A stretch of DNA of 42,363 nucleotides from Rothia mucilaginosa. GTDB lineage: Bacteria; Actinomycetota; Actinomycetes; Actinomycetales; Micrococcaceae. The position numbers and the translations under genes are program-made. A model generated the notes under the pieces. That model had not been told where the DNA came from, did not search any database, and was given only the letters and a program-made list of their open reading frames with translations. The stretch is taken from NCBI RefSeq assembly GCF_001061665.1, contig NZ_JVSP01000002.1, positions 1 through 42,363 of the forward strand. The letters are read 5' to 3'. Each line of letters begins with the position of its first letter. Positions within the stretch are counted from its first letter, which is position 1. This document shows positions 20,735 through 28,845 of this stretch, in pieces.

Positions 20735-21850
20735 CTAGCCGTCCTCGCGCTCCACCCGGGTGCTCGGGTACTTATCCACGCGGCGATGGTAGATTTGCCC
20801 GCAGGCGCCGCCTATGAGGGCTCCCAGGAAGCTGAGCGCCAGGATGAGCATAATCGCCAGCAGGCCGTTGGAGGTATCCCCGTTCATGAGCCGCTGCATG
20901 GAGAACGCGGCGGTGCCGTTCGGGAAGACCTGCGGGGCCAGGTAGGTGGCCAGCGAAGCCACAATGAGGCCCATGAGGTGCCACAGCCACACCGCAATAC
21001 CCTGCTTGGAGCCAGCGAATCGAGCCATGCGTCCGGCGGCGTATCCGCCGACCAGGTAGGCCACAAAGACGAGGACGCTTAGGGCGACCGCCACGGGAAC
21101 TACGGAGGATTCCCCGGAGAGTAGTCGTCCGATGACGGCGTGGTACTCGAGGGACTGCTCCTGCCCGGTAGAGGTGAGCCAGGCGCCGATGCCCCAGCGG
21201 CCGCCGTCCATGAGGGTGATGGCAACGAGCCAGCCGAGCAGGCCCGGGAGCACGTGCATGCGGGAGTACCGTTCCTTCTGCATCTGCAGGGCGGTGGCGG
21301 CGGTGAGTACCGGTTCGCCGGGCTGGAGGATGGGCTGAGCGGGTTGGCTCGCTGGGACGGCGAAGCCCCCGTGCTGGGTGGGCTGTTCCGGCGCGCGCGG
21401 TGCGGTGTTCTGCGGGCTAAAGCTGGGTGCCGTTCCGCGGTCGTTGGCGGTCTGCGCGCCGCGGTGTTCGGACACGCTCGGGGCAGATGCGGCGCTCTGC
21501 GCGGGCGCGGAACCCGCGGATGCGCCGCCATCCGAGCTACCTGAGCCGGGGGTGTTGAGCCAGCCGAAGGCGCTTTCCCCGCCGTCCGAGGCGTCCGCGT
21601 CATCCTGCGGGCTGGGAGCCGGGATGAGGCTGGGGAAGGCGCGGGTCGCCTCCCCGTCGGTGGTTCGCGACTCGGCGCGGCGCGAGGCGGCCTGCTGCAG
21701 GTCCTCGGCGGTCAGCACGACCGTGGGGTCGTCGGAGGAGAAGGCCGCGTCCCACAGATCCTGCTCGCTGGGCGCGGAATTGTCGTTGCCCTTTGCCTGC
21801 TGGCTGGCCGCCGGGCGGGACTCCGGCTGCTGGTTGTGTTGTGTATTCAT
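20735..21850 (-). CDS. membrane protein with long disordered N-terminus
   Basis: 371 residues. Residues 1-195 are polar, rich in Ser, Ala, Gln, Pro and Asp, and probably disordered and cytoplasmic. The C-terminal 170 residues hold about four hydrophobic segments: LPGLLGWLVAITLMDG, VPVAVALSVLVFVAYLVGGYAAG, AVWLWHLMGLIVASLATYLA and LLAIMLILALSFLGALIGG. The pattern of a polar tail plus four helices with a Gly-rich last helix recalls YrzE/TIGR04086-like small membrane proteins, but I do not assign a family. It ends with a charged tail (HRRVDKYPSTRVEREDG). It lies 77 bases downstream of the acetyltransferase gene on the same strand, so co-transcription is possible. Function unknown. Confidence 0.72.
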   Translation of the reverse strand: MNTQHNQQPESRPAASQQAKGNDNSAPSEQDLWDAAFSSDDPTVVLTAEDLQQAASRRAESRTTDGEATRAFPSLIPAPSPQDDADASDGGESAFGWLNTPGSGSSDGGASAGSAPAQSAASAPSVSEHRGAQTANDRGTAPSFSPQNTAPRAPEQPTQHGGFAVPASQPAQPILQPGEPVLTAATALQMQKERYSRMHVLPGLLGWLVAITLMDGGRWGIGAWLTSTGQEQSLEYHAVIGRLLSGESSVVPVAVALSVLVFVAYLVGGYAAGRMARFAGSKQGIAVWLWHLMGLIVASLATYLAPQVFPNGTAAFSMQRLMNGDTSNGLLAIMLILALSFLGALIGGACGQIYHRRVDKYPSTRVEREDG

Positions 21851-21927
21851 GGCTTCCGATAACGGGGTTCGGGGATCGTCTGGCGACCCGGTGTGTGCGG
21901 TGGCTCGCGTTTTGGGTGGGTCTTAGC

Positions 21928-22590
21928 CTACTCGCTGTGCTCGGACTGGAAGGCCCGGGCCTCTTCGAGGGATTCGGCGGAGTAGGGGTGGGGGTGTGCG
22001 GGTCGTTCGTTCTCGTCGAGGGTGCGAACCACGCGTCCGGGGTTGCCGACCACGACGGAGTTTGCGGGTACGTCCTTGGTGACGACGGTACCCGCACCGA
22101 TAACGGAGTTCTTGCCGATGGTCACGCCGCCCAGGATGATGGCGCCGCCACCGATCCAGACGTTGTCTTCAACGGTGATGGGCTTGCCGCCCTCCCAGTA
22201 CGCGGCGCGGTCGACGGGGTTGAGCGGGTGGGTGGGGGTGAGGAACTGCACGTTGTTGCCGACGAGCACGGTGGACCCGATGCGAATCGGGCAGACGTCC
22301 AGGAATACGCAGTCGAAGTTGAAGAAGGAACCGTCGCCAATGTAGGTGTTCACGCCGTAGTCGAAGCGCGCACCGGGGCGGATGTGGGAGTGCTCGCCCA
22401 GGTGGCCGAGGTTTTCGCGGTAGACGTGCATTGCCTGGGCGTGCTCGCCGCGTGCGTAGTGTTCTTCGGCGAGGACGGTGGCGGCGTGGATGCGCTTAGT
22501 CTGCGCGGCACATTCGGCGTCGGGCATGTAGGCGGCGCCGGAGACCATGCGGTTGAAGATGTCGCCGTTGGGGCGCTGCGGGGTGTGCAT
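21928..22590 (-). CDS. sugar O-acetyltransferase, Maa/NodL/LacA type
   Basis: 220 residues. An N-terminal helical domain characteristic of maltose/galactoside acetyltransferases (MVSGAAYMPDAECAAQ) leads into a left-handed beta-helix built of hexapeptide repeats (VWIGGGAIILGGVTIGKNSVIGAGTVVT). The catalytic-site context is FLTPTHPLNP, with the conserved His. It transfers acetyl from acetyl-CoA to a sugar hydroxyl; the exact sugar is not readable. A C-terminal tail of about 35 residues is unusual. Its ATG overlaps the TAA of a 49-residue membrane-protein gene (TAATG), so the two are translationally coupled. Confidence 0.86.
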   Translation of the reverse strand: MHTPQRPNGDIFNRMVSGAAYMPDAECAAQTKRIHAATVLAEEHYARGEHAQAMHVYRENLGHLGEHSHIRPGARFDYGVNTYIGDGSFFNFDCVFLDVCPIRIGSTVLVGNNVQFLTPTHPLNPVDRAAYWEGGKPITVEDNVWIGGGAIILGGVTIGKNSVIGAGTVVTKDVPANSVVVGNPGRVVRTLDENERPAHPHPYSAESLEEARAFQSEHSE

Positions 22591-22739
22591 TAGTGGGCTC
22601 CTCCCAGAAGGTAGACTAGGGCGATGATGGCCAGACCGATGAGAATGACGACTCCTCCGGCGATGGCGAAGCGCTTGGAAATTTCGCGAAGGAGCTGCTT
22701 GAACTGCTCGTCGGTTATGTCTTGCTGTCGCTTACTCAT
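22590..22739 (-). CDS. 49-residue single-helix membrane protein
   Basis: The minus strand from ATG 22739 to TAA 22590 encodes 49 residues. A charged N-terminal half (SKRQQDITDEQFKQLLREIS) leads into one strongly hydrophobic helix (AIAGGVVILIGLAIIALVYLLGG). Its stop shares a base with the start of the acetyltransferase gene (TAATG), and GGGAGG inside its last codons is that gene's ribosome-binding site, which supports real translation. The upstream sequence has only a weak Shine-Dalgarno match. Function unknown; it may anchor or regulate a partner, but that is speculation. Confidence 0.65.
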   Translation of the reverse strand: MSKRQQDITDEQFKQLLREISKRFAIAGGVVILIGLAIIALVYLLGGAH

Positions 22740-22856
22740 GGTTTAAGTATCCCAGAGTTGCGCCGAGCGCACCCGGGGGAGTGTCGTGAAACTGGCCGCG
22801 CCGGGCCCCCTTAGCTGGGAGCCTGCCGTGAAGATGGCCTGGAAGGGCGCTGGAAG

Positions 22857-22886
22857 TTGAGCCGAGGGGCCGTCGGCGGGCACAAT
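22857..22886 (+). promoter_or_regulatory. candidate promoter giving a leaderless acyl-CoA ligase mRNA
   Basis: TTGAGC at 22857-22862 and CACAAT at 22881-22886 are 18 bases apart. The predicted start of transcription falls on or beside ATG 22894, and there is no Shine-Dalgarno sequence. Confidence 0.5.
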
Positions 22887-22893
22887 CGAAATC

Positions 22894-24672
22894 ATGACTG
22901 AGGCTCAGAAGAACACGAACACGGGGGACGCTGCCCCCGCGCGCGCCGCGGTGTTCGGCGCACCCGCTACCGAATCCGGTGAGAACCCCCTGGCGCACCG
23001 CCCCTGGCTGAAGAACTATACCCCGTGGACCGCGCGCGATATTGAACTGCCCGAAACCTCTCTGAGCCACCTTATCGATGAGGCGGTGCGTAGCGTCCCG
23101 CAGAAGGTCGCCCTGGAGTTCTTTGGCGCGACCACGACCTACGCTGAGCTGGGGGACCAGATTGAGCGTGCTGCGGAGGGTCTGCGCGTTGCGGGTGTGC
23201 AGGCGGGTGACCGTGTGGCGCTGATTTTGCCGAACTGCCCTCAGCATATTGCGGCGTTCTATGCGATTTTGCGCCTGGGCGCGATTGTGGTGGAGCATAA
23301 CCCGCTGTACACGGGGGCCGAGCTGCGCCACATGTTTGAGGATCACGGCGCGAAGGTCGCGATTGTGTGGGACAAGATTGCCTCGCACGTGACCGAGATG
23401 CCGGCCGATATCCGCCCCACCCACATTTATTCGGTGAACCTGATTTCGGCGATGCCGCGCCTCATGCGCACCGCGCTGAAGCTACCCGTCAAGAGCGCGC
23501 GTGCCTCGCGTGAGAAGCTGACGGGCCCGGCCCCGGGCACGGTGCCGTGGTCGCAGCTGCTCAAGAGCGAGCGCATTGATCCCGCGCATCGCCGCCCGAC
23601 CGCGCACGATATTGCGCTGCTGCAGTACACCTCCGGCACGACGGGTCTGCCCAAGGGCGTGATGCTCACGCACCGCAACCTGGAGTCGAACGGCCGCATG
23701 GGTGAGGCGTGGATTAACCCGGGCGATGACGAGGTGATTTACTCGGTCCTGCCGCTCTTCCACGCGTACGGCATGACCCTGGGCGTGACGATTGCGTCGC
23801 TGTGCCGTGCCCGCCTGGTGCTGTTCCCGACCGTGGACATGGACCTGATTTTGAAGGCGATGAAGAAGACCCGCCCGACGATTCTGCCGGCCGTGCCTCC
23901 CGTGTACCGTCGTCTGATGGATGAGGCAAAGAAGCGCGGCGTGTCCCTGGAGGGTATCCGCTACGCGGTGTCGGGCGCGATGAACCTGCCGCCCGAACTG
24001 GTGGCCGAGTGGGAGGAAGCCTCCGGCGGTTTCATGGTGGAGGGCTACGGCCTGACCGAGTGCGCCCCGCTGGTCTCCTGCAACCCGCTGAACGACACCC
24101 GCCGCGCCGGCTCGATTGGTGTGCCCTTCCCCTCGACTGATATTCGCGTGGTGGATCCGGAGACGGGTGCGGATGTGCCTCTCGGCGAGGAGGGTGAGCT
24201 GTGGGTCAGCGGTCCCCAGCGCTTCATGGGTTATTGGAAGCGTGAAGACGAGACCGCGAAGACCATCACCCCCGACGGCTGGTTGCGCACGGGTGATATT
24301 GTGCGCCTGGACGAGGACTTCTTCATCCAGATTGTGGACCGTATCAAGGAGGTCATTATCACCGGCGGCTTCAACGTCTCCCCGACCGAGGTGGAGGTCG
24401 CCCTCAAGCAGCACGATACGGTTGCGGATGCGGCGGTGGTCGGTATTCCGCTGCCCGGCGGCGGCGAGATGGTCGTGGCCGCGGTGGTTCCCGCCCCCGG
24501 CCGGGTGGTGGAGGAGCACACCCTGCGCGAACACTGCTACTCGAAGGTGACTCGCTATAAGGTGCCGCGCCGCATCGTGGTCGTGGACGACCTGCCGCGT
24601 TCGATGCTCGGCAAGGTGCTGCGCCGTAAGGTGCGGGAGCAGCTGATTGCCTCGGGCGATTTTGAGCAGTAG
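22894..24672 (+). CDS. fadD: long-chain fatty acid-CoA ligase (AMP-forming)
   Basis: 592 residues, an ANL-superfamily adenylate-forming enzyme. The P-loop-like ATP motif YTSGTTGLPKGVMLTH is near residue 248. The linker and adenine motif EGYGLTECAPLVSCNP is near 382, followed by the hinge region GWLRTGDIVRLDEDFF and IVDRIKEVIITGGFNVSP, and the C-terminal catalytic Lys in RSMLGKVLRRKV. It activates fatty acids to acyl-CoA for lipid synthesis or beta-oxidation on the inner face of the membrane. The N-terminal 60 residues before the AMP-binding domain are typical of FadD. The gene stands alone, divergent from the small membrane-protein gene at 22739, and appears leaderless. Substrate chain length is not certain. 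Confidence 0.87.
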   Translation: MTEAQKNTNTGDAAPARAAVFGAPATESGENPLAHRPWLKNYTPWTARDIELPETSLSHLIDEAVRSVPQKVALEFFGATTTYAELGDQIERAAEGLRVAGVQAGDRVALILPNCPQHIAAFYAILRLGAIVVEHNPLYTGAELRHMFEDHGAKVAIVWDKIASHVTEMPADIRPTHIYSVNLISAMPRLMRTALKLPVKSARASREKLTGPAPGTVPWSQLLKSERIDPAHRRPTAHDIALLQYTSGTTGLPKGVMLTHRNLESNGRMGEAWINPGDDEVIYSVLPLFHAYGMTLGVTIASLCRARLVLFPTVDMDLILKAMKKTRPTILPAVPPVYRRLMDEAKKRGVSLEGIRYAVSGAMNLPPELVAEWEEASGGFMVEGYGLTECAPLVSCNPLNDTRRAGSIGVPFPSTDIRVVDPETGADVPLGEEGELWVSGPQRFMGYWKREDETAKTITPDGWLRTGDIVRLDEDFFIQIVDRIKEVIITGGFNVSPTEVEVALKQHDTVADAAVVGIPLPGGGEMVVAAVVPAPGRVVEEHTLREHCYSKVTRYKVPRRIVVVDDLPRSMLGKVLRRKVREQLIASGDFEQ

Positions 24673-24715
24673 CGTCGGTTGGTTTGCCGCCCGCCCACAA
24701 CGGGCGGGTACGATA

Positions 24716-24752
24716 AGCGCCGACTCGGGTTTTAGGCCCGGGCCGGCGCTTT
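24716..24752 (+). terminator. terminator after the acyl-CoA ligase gene
   Basis: AGCGCCG (24716-24722) pairs with CGGCGCT (24744-24750), with inner CGGG/CCCG pairing, then TTGCG. The T tract is short, so efficiency is uncertain. Confidence 0.55.
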
Positions 24753-24810
24753 GCGTTGACGCAGACAGACGGCTGGTGGGGGAGCGGAATTGGCAAATAA
24801 TCATCGTGTG

Positions 24811-24835
24811 ACGAAATATGACGAAATATGACGAG
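24811..24835 (+). repeat. tandem ACGAAATATG repeat upstream of metQ
   Basis: Two perfect 10-base copies (24811-24820 and 24821-24830) and a partial third (ACGAG). Each is preceded by TG, giving three phased TGACGA units at one helical turn. They lie about 60 bases upstream of the likely -10, a place where an activator or repressor could bind. Confidence 0.6.
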
Positions 24836-24890
24836 CTTGACGTTCTGTGTCTCATGATTGACCCTTAACTTCCACCGCCGCCCCTGTGCG

Positions 24891-24899
24891 TGCTGTAAT
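24891..24899 (+). promoter_or_regulatory. extended -10 promoter of metQ
   Basis: TGC followed by TGTAAT (24894-24899) is an extended -10 element. The -35 region TTCCAC (24870-24875) is poor, as is common with extended -10 promoters. The predicted start is about 24906. Confidence 0.35.
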
Positions 24900-24987
24900 T
24901 GTCCCATCATCATTCGCATCGGCTTGTCGGCGCTCTATGCCCGTACCCGGTGAAGCACGTCATCATTCAACAGAAAGATTCATAGCC

Positions 24988-25860
24988 GTGAAGAAGTTTG
25001 CCGCTGCTCTTGCAGTCGTCCCCATGATTTTCAGCATGGCCGCTTGCGGTTCCACCTCGAACTCCTCCGCCTCCAAGAAGGTCACCATCGGTGTGGTTGG
25101 CTCCGAGAAGTTCAACAAGACCCTGAAGGAAGAAGCTAAGAAGCAGGGTATCGACATCGAGTTCAAGGAGTTCAGCGCTTACACCGAGCCGAACCCCGCT
25201 CTGGACGCCGGTGACATTGACATGAACCGCTTCCAGCACATCGCCTACCTGTCGAACTACAACGTCAGCGCCAACAAGGACCTGCAGATCGTGGGCCCGA
25301 CCGTCATCTACCCGATGGCTCTGTTCTCCAAGAAGCACACCAAGCTGGCCGACATCCCCCAGGGTGGCGAGATCGTGATCCCGAACGACACCGTGAACGA
25401 GGCACGCGCGCTGAAGCTGCTGAAGACCAACGGTCTGGTCACCTTCAAGAACGCTGACGTAGACGCCCCCACCATCGACGATGTTGACACCGCTAACTCC
25501 AAGGTGAAGGTCACCCCCGTCGACGCAACCCAGACCGTGGTTGGCATGGAGTCCGCTGACGGCGCAGTCGTCAACAACGACTTCCTCAAGGACGCAGGCC
25601 TGAAGCCCGCGGACGCACTGGCTCAGGACGACCCCAAGACCGACCCCTCGGCCATCAAGTACGTGAACCTCTTCGTCGCCCAGAAAGACAAGGCTGACGA
25701 CGAGACCTACAAGAAGATCGTTGAAATCTTCCACACCAAGCCCGTCATGGATGCTGTTCAGGAAGAGACCCGCGGCACCGCCGTTGAGGTCAACGTGAGC
25801 ACCGACGAGCTGCGTCAGTCCCTGGCCAATGAAGAGGCCAAGCTGCGCGCCAAGAAGTAA
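24988..25860 (+). CDS. metQ: methionine ABC transporter substrate-binding lipoprotein
   Basis: 290 residues of the NlpA/MetQ family. The N-terminus is a lipoprotein signal (KKFAAALAVVPMIFSMAAC), with the lipid-anchored Cys at about residue 20. The mature part starts KKVTIGVVGSEKFNKTLKEEAKKQGIDIEF. Also seen are FSAYTEPNPALDAGDIDMNRFQH, which lines the methionine pocket in this family, and PNDTVNEARALKLLK. It binds methionine outside the membrane and passes it to MetI. Start: GTG 24988 places the signal peptide at the very N-terminus; the frame opening at ATG 24886 would add 34 residues before it. A partial terminator separates it from metN, so metQ may be made in excess. Confidence 0.92.
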   Translation: MKKFAAALAVVPMIFSMAACGSTSNSSASKKVTIGVVGSEKFNKTLKEEAKKQGIDIEFKEFSAYTEPNPALDAGDIDMNRFQHIAYLSNYNVSANKDLQIVGPTVIYPMALFSKKHTKLADIPQGGEIVIPNDTVNEARALKLLKTNGLVTFKNADVDAPTIDDVDTANSKVKVTPVDATQTVVGMESADGAVVNNDFLKDAGLKPADALAQDDPKTDPSAIKYVNLFVAQKDKADDETYKKIVEIFHTKPVMDAVQEETRGTAVEVNVSTDELRQSLANEEAKLRAKK

Positions 25861-25897
25861 TCTCCTGACAACACGCCTCTCGTAGGCACACGTAAGG

Positions 25898-25944
25898 CGG
25901 TAAGCCCGGGCACCCGATGCGGGTTAGAAGGGCTTACCGTCCTT
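25898..25944 (+). terminator. hairpin between metQ and metN, probable partial terminator
   Basis: CGGTAAGCCC (25898-25907) pairs with GGGCTTACCG (25930-25939), with an inner ACCC/GGGT stem, followed by TCCTTT. It lies within the operon. Confidence 0.7.
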
Positions 25945-26004
25945 TGCGTACCGGCGCCAAGTCCCTCGGCGTCCCAACCACGACATTTAACGGATACAAA
26001 TACT

Positions 26005-27063
26005 ATGAGTGAACAGCTAGAAGAGGTCGTAGAAGGCCTCCCCCAGCCCATGGTGATTCTGGACGGCGTGTCCAAAGTCTTCGGTAACGGCCCCAAGGCT
26101 GTCCCCGCCGTGGACAACGTCTCCCTCACCATCAACCGCGGTGAAATCTTCGCGATTATCGGCTACTCCGGTGCCGGTAAGTCCACCCTGGTGCGCCTCA
26201 TCAACGGCCTGGAAAAGACCACGAGCGGCACGCTAATCGTGGACGATTTCGAAATCTCCGGCAAGCGCGACTCCGAGCTGCGCGAGGCCCGCACGAACAT
26301 CGGCATGATTTTCCAGCAGTTCAACCTCATGAACTCCCGCACCGTGCTCGGTAACGTTGAGTTTCCCCTCAAGGTGGCCGGTTGGCCCAAGGCCAAGCGC
26401 CGCGAACGCGCCCTGGAGATGCTGGAATTCGTGGGTCTGAGCGACCGCGCCGACCACTACCCGAACCAGCTTTCGGGCGGTCAGAAGCAGCGCGTGGGTA
26501 TCGCCCGCGCGCTTGCGACCAACCCCTCGCTGCTGCTGGCTGACGAAGCCACCAGCGCCCTGGACCCCGAAACCACCCATGAGGTGCTCGCCCTTCTCAA
26601 GCGCGTGAACCGCGACCTGGGTATCACCGTCGTGGTCATCACCCACGAGATGGATGTCGTGGCCAGCATCGCCGACCGCGTGGCGGTCATGGAGTCCGGC
26701 CGCGTGGTGGAAGAAGGAACCGTCTACGACGTCTTCTCTAACCCGCAGACCGATGTGGCGAAGCTCTTCGTGGCGACCACCGTCAAGCTGGCCCCCACCG
26801 GCCAGGAGGCGGAGGATCTGCGCGCATCGCACCGAGGCTACCTGGTCAACGTCGAAATCGTGGAGGGCAATCAGGAGCTCGGCAAGGTGCTGTCCTACCT
26901 GGGTGCCCGCAACGTCCGTTTCAACATCGTGGGCGGCGGTATCGAGACCCTGCAGGGCAAAGCCTACGGTACCCTCACCCTGGAACTCCTCGGCGAAATC
27001 ACCAGTATTGATGCCGCCGTTGCCGAACTGAAGACCGTTGCCCGCGTGCAGGAGGTGCGCTAA
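26005..27063 (+). CDS. metN: methionine ABC transporter ATP-binding protein
   Basis: 352 residues. The ABC domain shows Walker A GYSGAGKST, the Q-loop in MIFQQFNL, the signature LSGGQKQRVGIARAL, Walker B LLADEATSALD and the H-loop VITHEMD. The C-terminal domain (about 270-350, LVNVEIVEGNQELGKVLSYLG) is the NIL domain that binds methionine and inhibits transport when the cytosolic pool is high. It energises methionine uptake with MetI and MetQ. The Shine-Dalgarno sequence before ATG 26005 is weak. The TAA is followed directly by ATG of metI. Confidence 0.94.
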   Translation: MSEQLEEVVEGLPQPMVILDGVSKVFGNGPKAVPAVDNVSLTINRGEIFAIIGYSGAGKSTLVRLINGLEKTTSGTLIVDDFEISGKRDSELREARTNIGMIFQQFNLMNSRTVLGNVEFPLKVAGWPKAKRRERALEMLEFVGLSDRADHYPNQLSGGQKQRVGIARALATNPSLLLADEATSALDPETTHEVLALLKRVNRDLGITVVVITHEMDVVASIADRVAVMESGRVVEEGTVYDVFSNPQTDVAKLFVATTVKLAPTGQEAEDLRASHRGYLVNVEIVEGNQELGKVLSYLGARNVRFNIVGGGIETLQGKAYGTLTLELLGEITSIDAAVAELKTVARVQEVR

Positions 27064-27759
27064 ATGTTTGCTACTACTCTTCCGCTGGCCGCTTCGAAGA
27101 CCGACTGGGGCGAGTTTCTGCCCGAGAAGCTTATTCCGGCTATCGGCGACACCTTCTACATGGTGTCCATCACCATGCTCTGCGCCGGTCTGGTCGGCCT
27201 GATTGTGGGTGCCCTGCTGTACACCACCCGCGCCGGTAATATCTTCCAGAACCGCTTCGTGTACACGGTCCTGAACATTCTGGTGAACATCATTCGCCCG
27301 ATTCCGTTCATCATCCTGATTGCGGCCCTGGGCCCGCTGACCAGCGCCGTGGTGGGTACCCGCCTGGGCGTGAATGCCGCGGTCTTTGCGATGAGCTTCG
27401 GCGCTGCGTTCGCTATCGCCCGCATCGTGGAGCAGAACATGGTCTCCATCGATCCCGGCGTGATTGAGGCGGCCCGCGCTATGGGCGCCTCGAAGCTGAC
27501 CATCCTGTTCACCGTGATGATTCCCGAGGCGCTCGGCCCGCTGATCCTGGGCTACACCTTCCTCGTCATCGGCGTGGTGGATATGTCTGCAATGGCCGGT
27601 TACGTGGGCGCCGGTGGCCTGGGTAAGATCGCGATCGTGGACGGCTACCAGCGCTTCAACGACGAGATCACCTGGGCCGTTGTGGCGATTATTATCATCC
27701 TGGTCCAGCTGGTTCAGTTCATCGGTAATGCACTGGCCAAGAAGGTTATGCGCCGATAG
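27064..27759 (+). CDS. metI: methionine ABC transporter permease
   Basis: 231 residues with five or six hydrophobic helices, the length typical of MetI. The cytoplasmic EAA loop that contacts MetN reads IEAARAMGASKLTILFTVMIPEA (around residues 138-160). IRPIPFIILIAALGPLTS and MSAMAGYVGAGGLGKIA are conserved family stretches. It forms the membrane channel for methionine import. It starts immediately after the metN stop with no gap, and a strong terminator follows, closing the metQNI operon. Confidence 0.94.
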   Translation: MFATTLPLAASKTDWGEFLPEKLIPAIGDTFYMVSITMLCAGLVGLIVGALLYTTRAGNIFQNRFVYTVLNILVNIIRPIPFIILIAALGPLTSAVVGTRLGVNAAVFAMSFGAAFAIARIVEQNMVSIDPGVIEAARAMGASKLTILFTVMIPEALGPLILGYTFLVIGVVDMSAMAGYVGAGGLGKIAIVDGYQRFNDEITWAVVAIIIILVQLVQFIGNALAKKVMRR

Positions 27760-27795
27760 GCTCGTGCCGCTATAGGCGCAGTTGATAAGGCATAG

Positions 27796-27840
27796 AAGAC
27801 CCCCGGTCTGCTCTTGACGAGCGGGCCGGGGGTCTTTCTT
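27796..27840 (+). terminator. intrinsic terminator of the met operon
   Basis: AAGACCCCCGG (27796-27806) pairs with CCGGGGGTCTT (27826-27836), followed by TCTTG, with CTGCTC/GAGCGG pairing inside. It also precedes the end of the convergent HAD gene (27918). Confidence 0.85.
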
Positions 27841-27917
27841 GATGCTGCCTATTAGGTGAGGCGGTGGCGTGGTGAGGCGTCTGCGGTACGTGCTTAGCCC
27901 TGCGCCGCCTCAGACTG

Positions 27918-28673
27918 CTATGCCTCAGACTGCTGCGCCGCCTCAAGCTTGGCGATCCAGGTGCGTGCCGCCTCCCAGAGCTGCGGGTCATTGAACGAAT
28001 CGAAGCGCCCAAAACCGGCCGGTGCCTTTGCCGGGTCGGTGCCTTCCGGAACGTAAATCATGACCTTTGTACCGGCGTCACGTGCCGCCTGCGCGCCCGC
28101 GGGGGAGTCCTCGAATGCCAGCGCCTCGTGACCTTCAAAGCCGAGGCGACGTGCCGCCTCCAGGTACATGTCCGGGGCGGGCTTACCGGCCGGAACGTCG
28201 TTACTGCTGACCCAGGTGCGCACCAGCGGGGCGTAACCGTAGCTTTCCATTTTCAGGGTCAGAATGTTCGCGGTGGAGTTCGACGCCACCGCAACCGGCA
28301 TGTGCTCGCTCAGGAAGCCCAGGAACTTCTGCGCACCCTCAATCAGGTCCACGCCGGAGCTGATGACCTCGTGCTCGGTGGTGAGCAGATCCTTCATCAC
28401 GCGTTCATGGTGTTCGGCGTACTCTGCGGAGGCGGTGTCCGGCTTCTGGCCGTTCTGCGCCTCGTAGGAGAGCAGGGCAAGCTCCTGCGCAACGTCGGCT
28501 GCCGCCAGGCCGGTGAGGCGGTGCTCGACCTCTTCGGTGAAGGGAACAGACCAGCGGGTGAAAAGCTTACGCTGCACATCGTTCCAGACGGTCTCGGAGT
28601 CGAGGAGGATGCCGTCGCAGTCGAAGATAGCGCAGCGGGGGAACCAATCGGAGGGTACGGTGTGTTCAAACAT
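27918..28673 (-). CDS. HAD-superfamily phosphatase, beta-phosphoglucomutase/GmhB-like
   Basis: 251 residues. HAD motif I is FDCDGILLDSE (nucleophile Asp18, acid Asp20), motif II VASNSTA, motif III Lys in GKPAPDMYLEAARRLG, and motif IV ALAFEDSPAGAQAARDAG. The helical cap between motifs I and II (about residues 30-110) is the C1 type seen in phosphoglycolate phosphatase, beta-phosphoglucomutase and sugar-phosphatases. It hydrolyses a small phosphorylated metabolite in the cytosol, but the substrate is not clear. Purine-rich GAGAGAC is a modest ribosome-binding site for ATG 28673. It is monocistronic, convergent with the met operon. Confidence 0.84.
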   Translation of the reverse strand: MFEHTVPSDWFPRCAIFDCDGILLDSETVWNDVQRKLFTRWSVPFTEEVEHRLTGLAAADVAQELALLSYEAQNGQKPDTASAEYAEHHERVMKDLLTTEHEVISSGVDLIEGAQKFLGFLSEHMPVAVASNSTANILTLKMESYGYAPLVRTWVSSNDVPAGKPAPDMYLEAARRLGFEGHEALAFEDSPAGAQAARDAGTKVMIYVPEGTDPAKAPAGFGRFDSFNDPQLWEAARTWIAKLEAAQQSEA

Positions 28674-28790
28674 AATGTCAGTCTCTCACAGGGTTTTAGG
28701 CTATGGAAGCGGCGGCTCGGTGCGTGAGAAAACATACAGGGTACAAGCCGGGTGGGGATACAAAAGAACGCAGTACAAGCGCGCACATCA

Positions 28791-28831
28791 AGAAACCCTC
28801 CCGCCGCGTCCGGAGAACGCAACGGGAGGGT
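28791..28831 (-). terminator. intrinsic terminator of the ABC/FtsX operon
   Basis: On the minus strand the stem ACCCTCCCG/CGGGAGGGT (plus-strand arms 28795-28803 and 28823-28831) is followed by TTTCTTG. It lies just after the stop at 28846. Confidence 0.75.
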
Positions 28832-28845
28832 AGCAGCCGTACAGC

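Larger units (their letters stand above)
24673..24987. other. 315-base region with fadD terminators, short repeats and the metQ leader
   Basis: A GC hairpin at 24690-24708 is followed by a terminator-like hairpin at 24716-24752. Tandem ACGAAATATG units lie at 24811-24830, with a partial third. An extended -10 (TGC then TGTAAT) at 24891-24899 is the best metQ promoter. The leader of about 80 bases shows no SAM riboswitch that I recognise. Confidence 0.55.

Noticed and set aside
24900-24987. SAM riboswitch in the metQ leader
   Set aside because: The leader is only about 80 bases and I could not lay out the nested helices and pseudoknot of any SAM class; a covariance-model search would decide.
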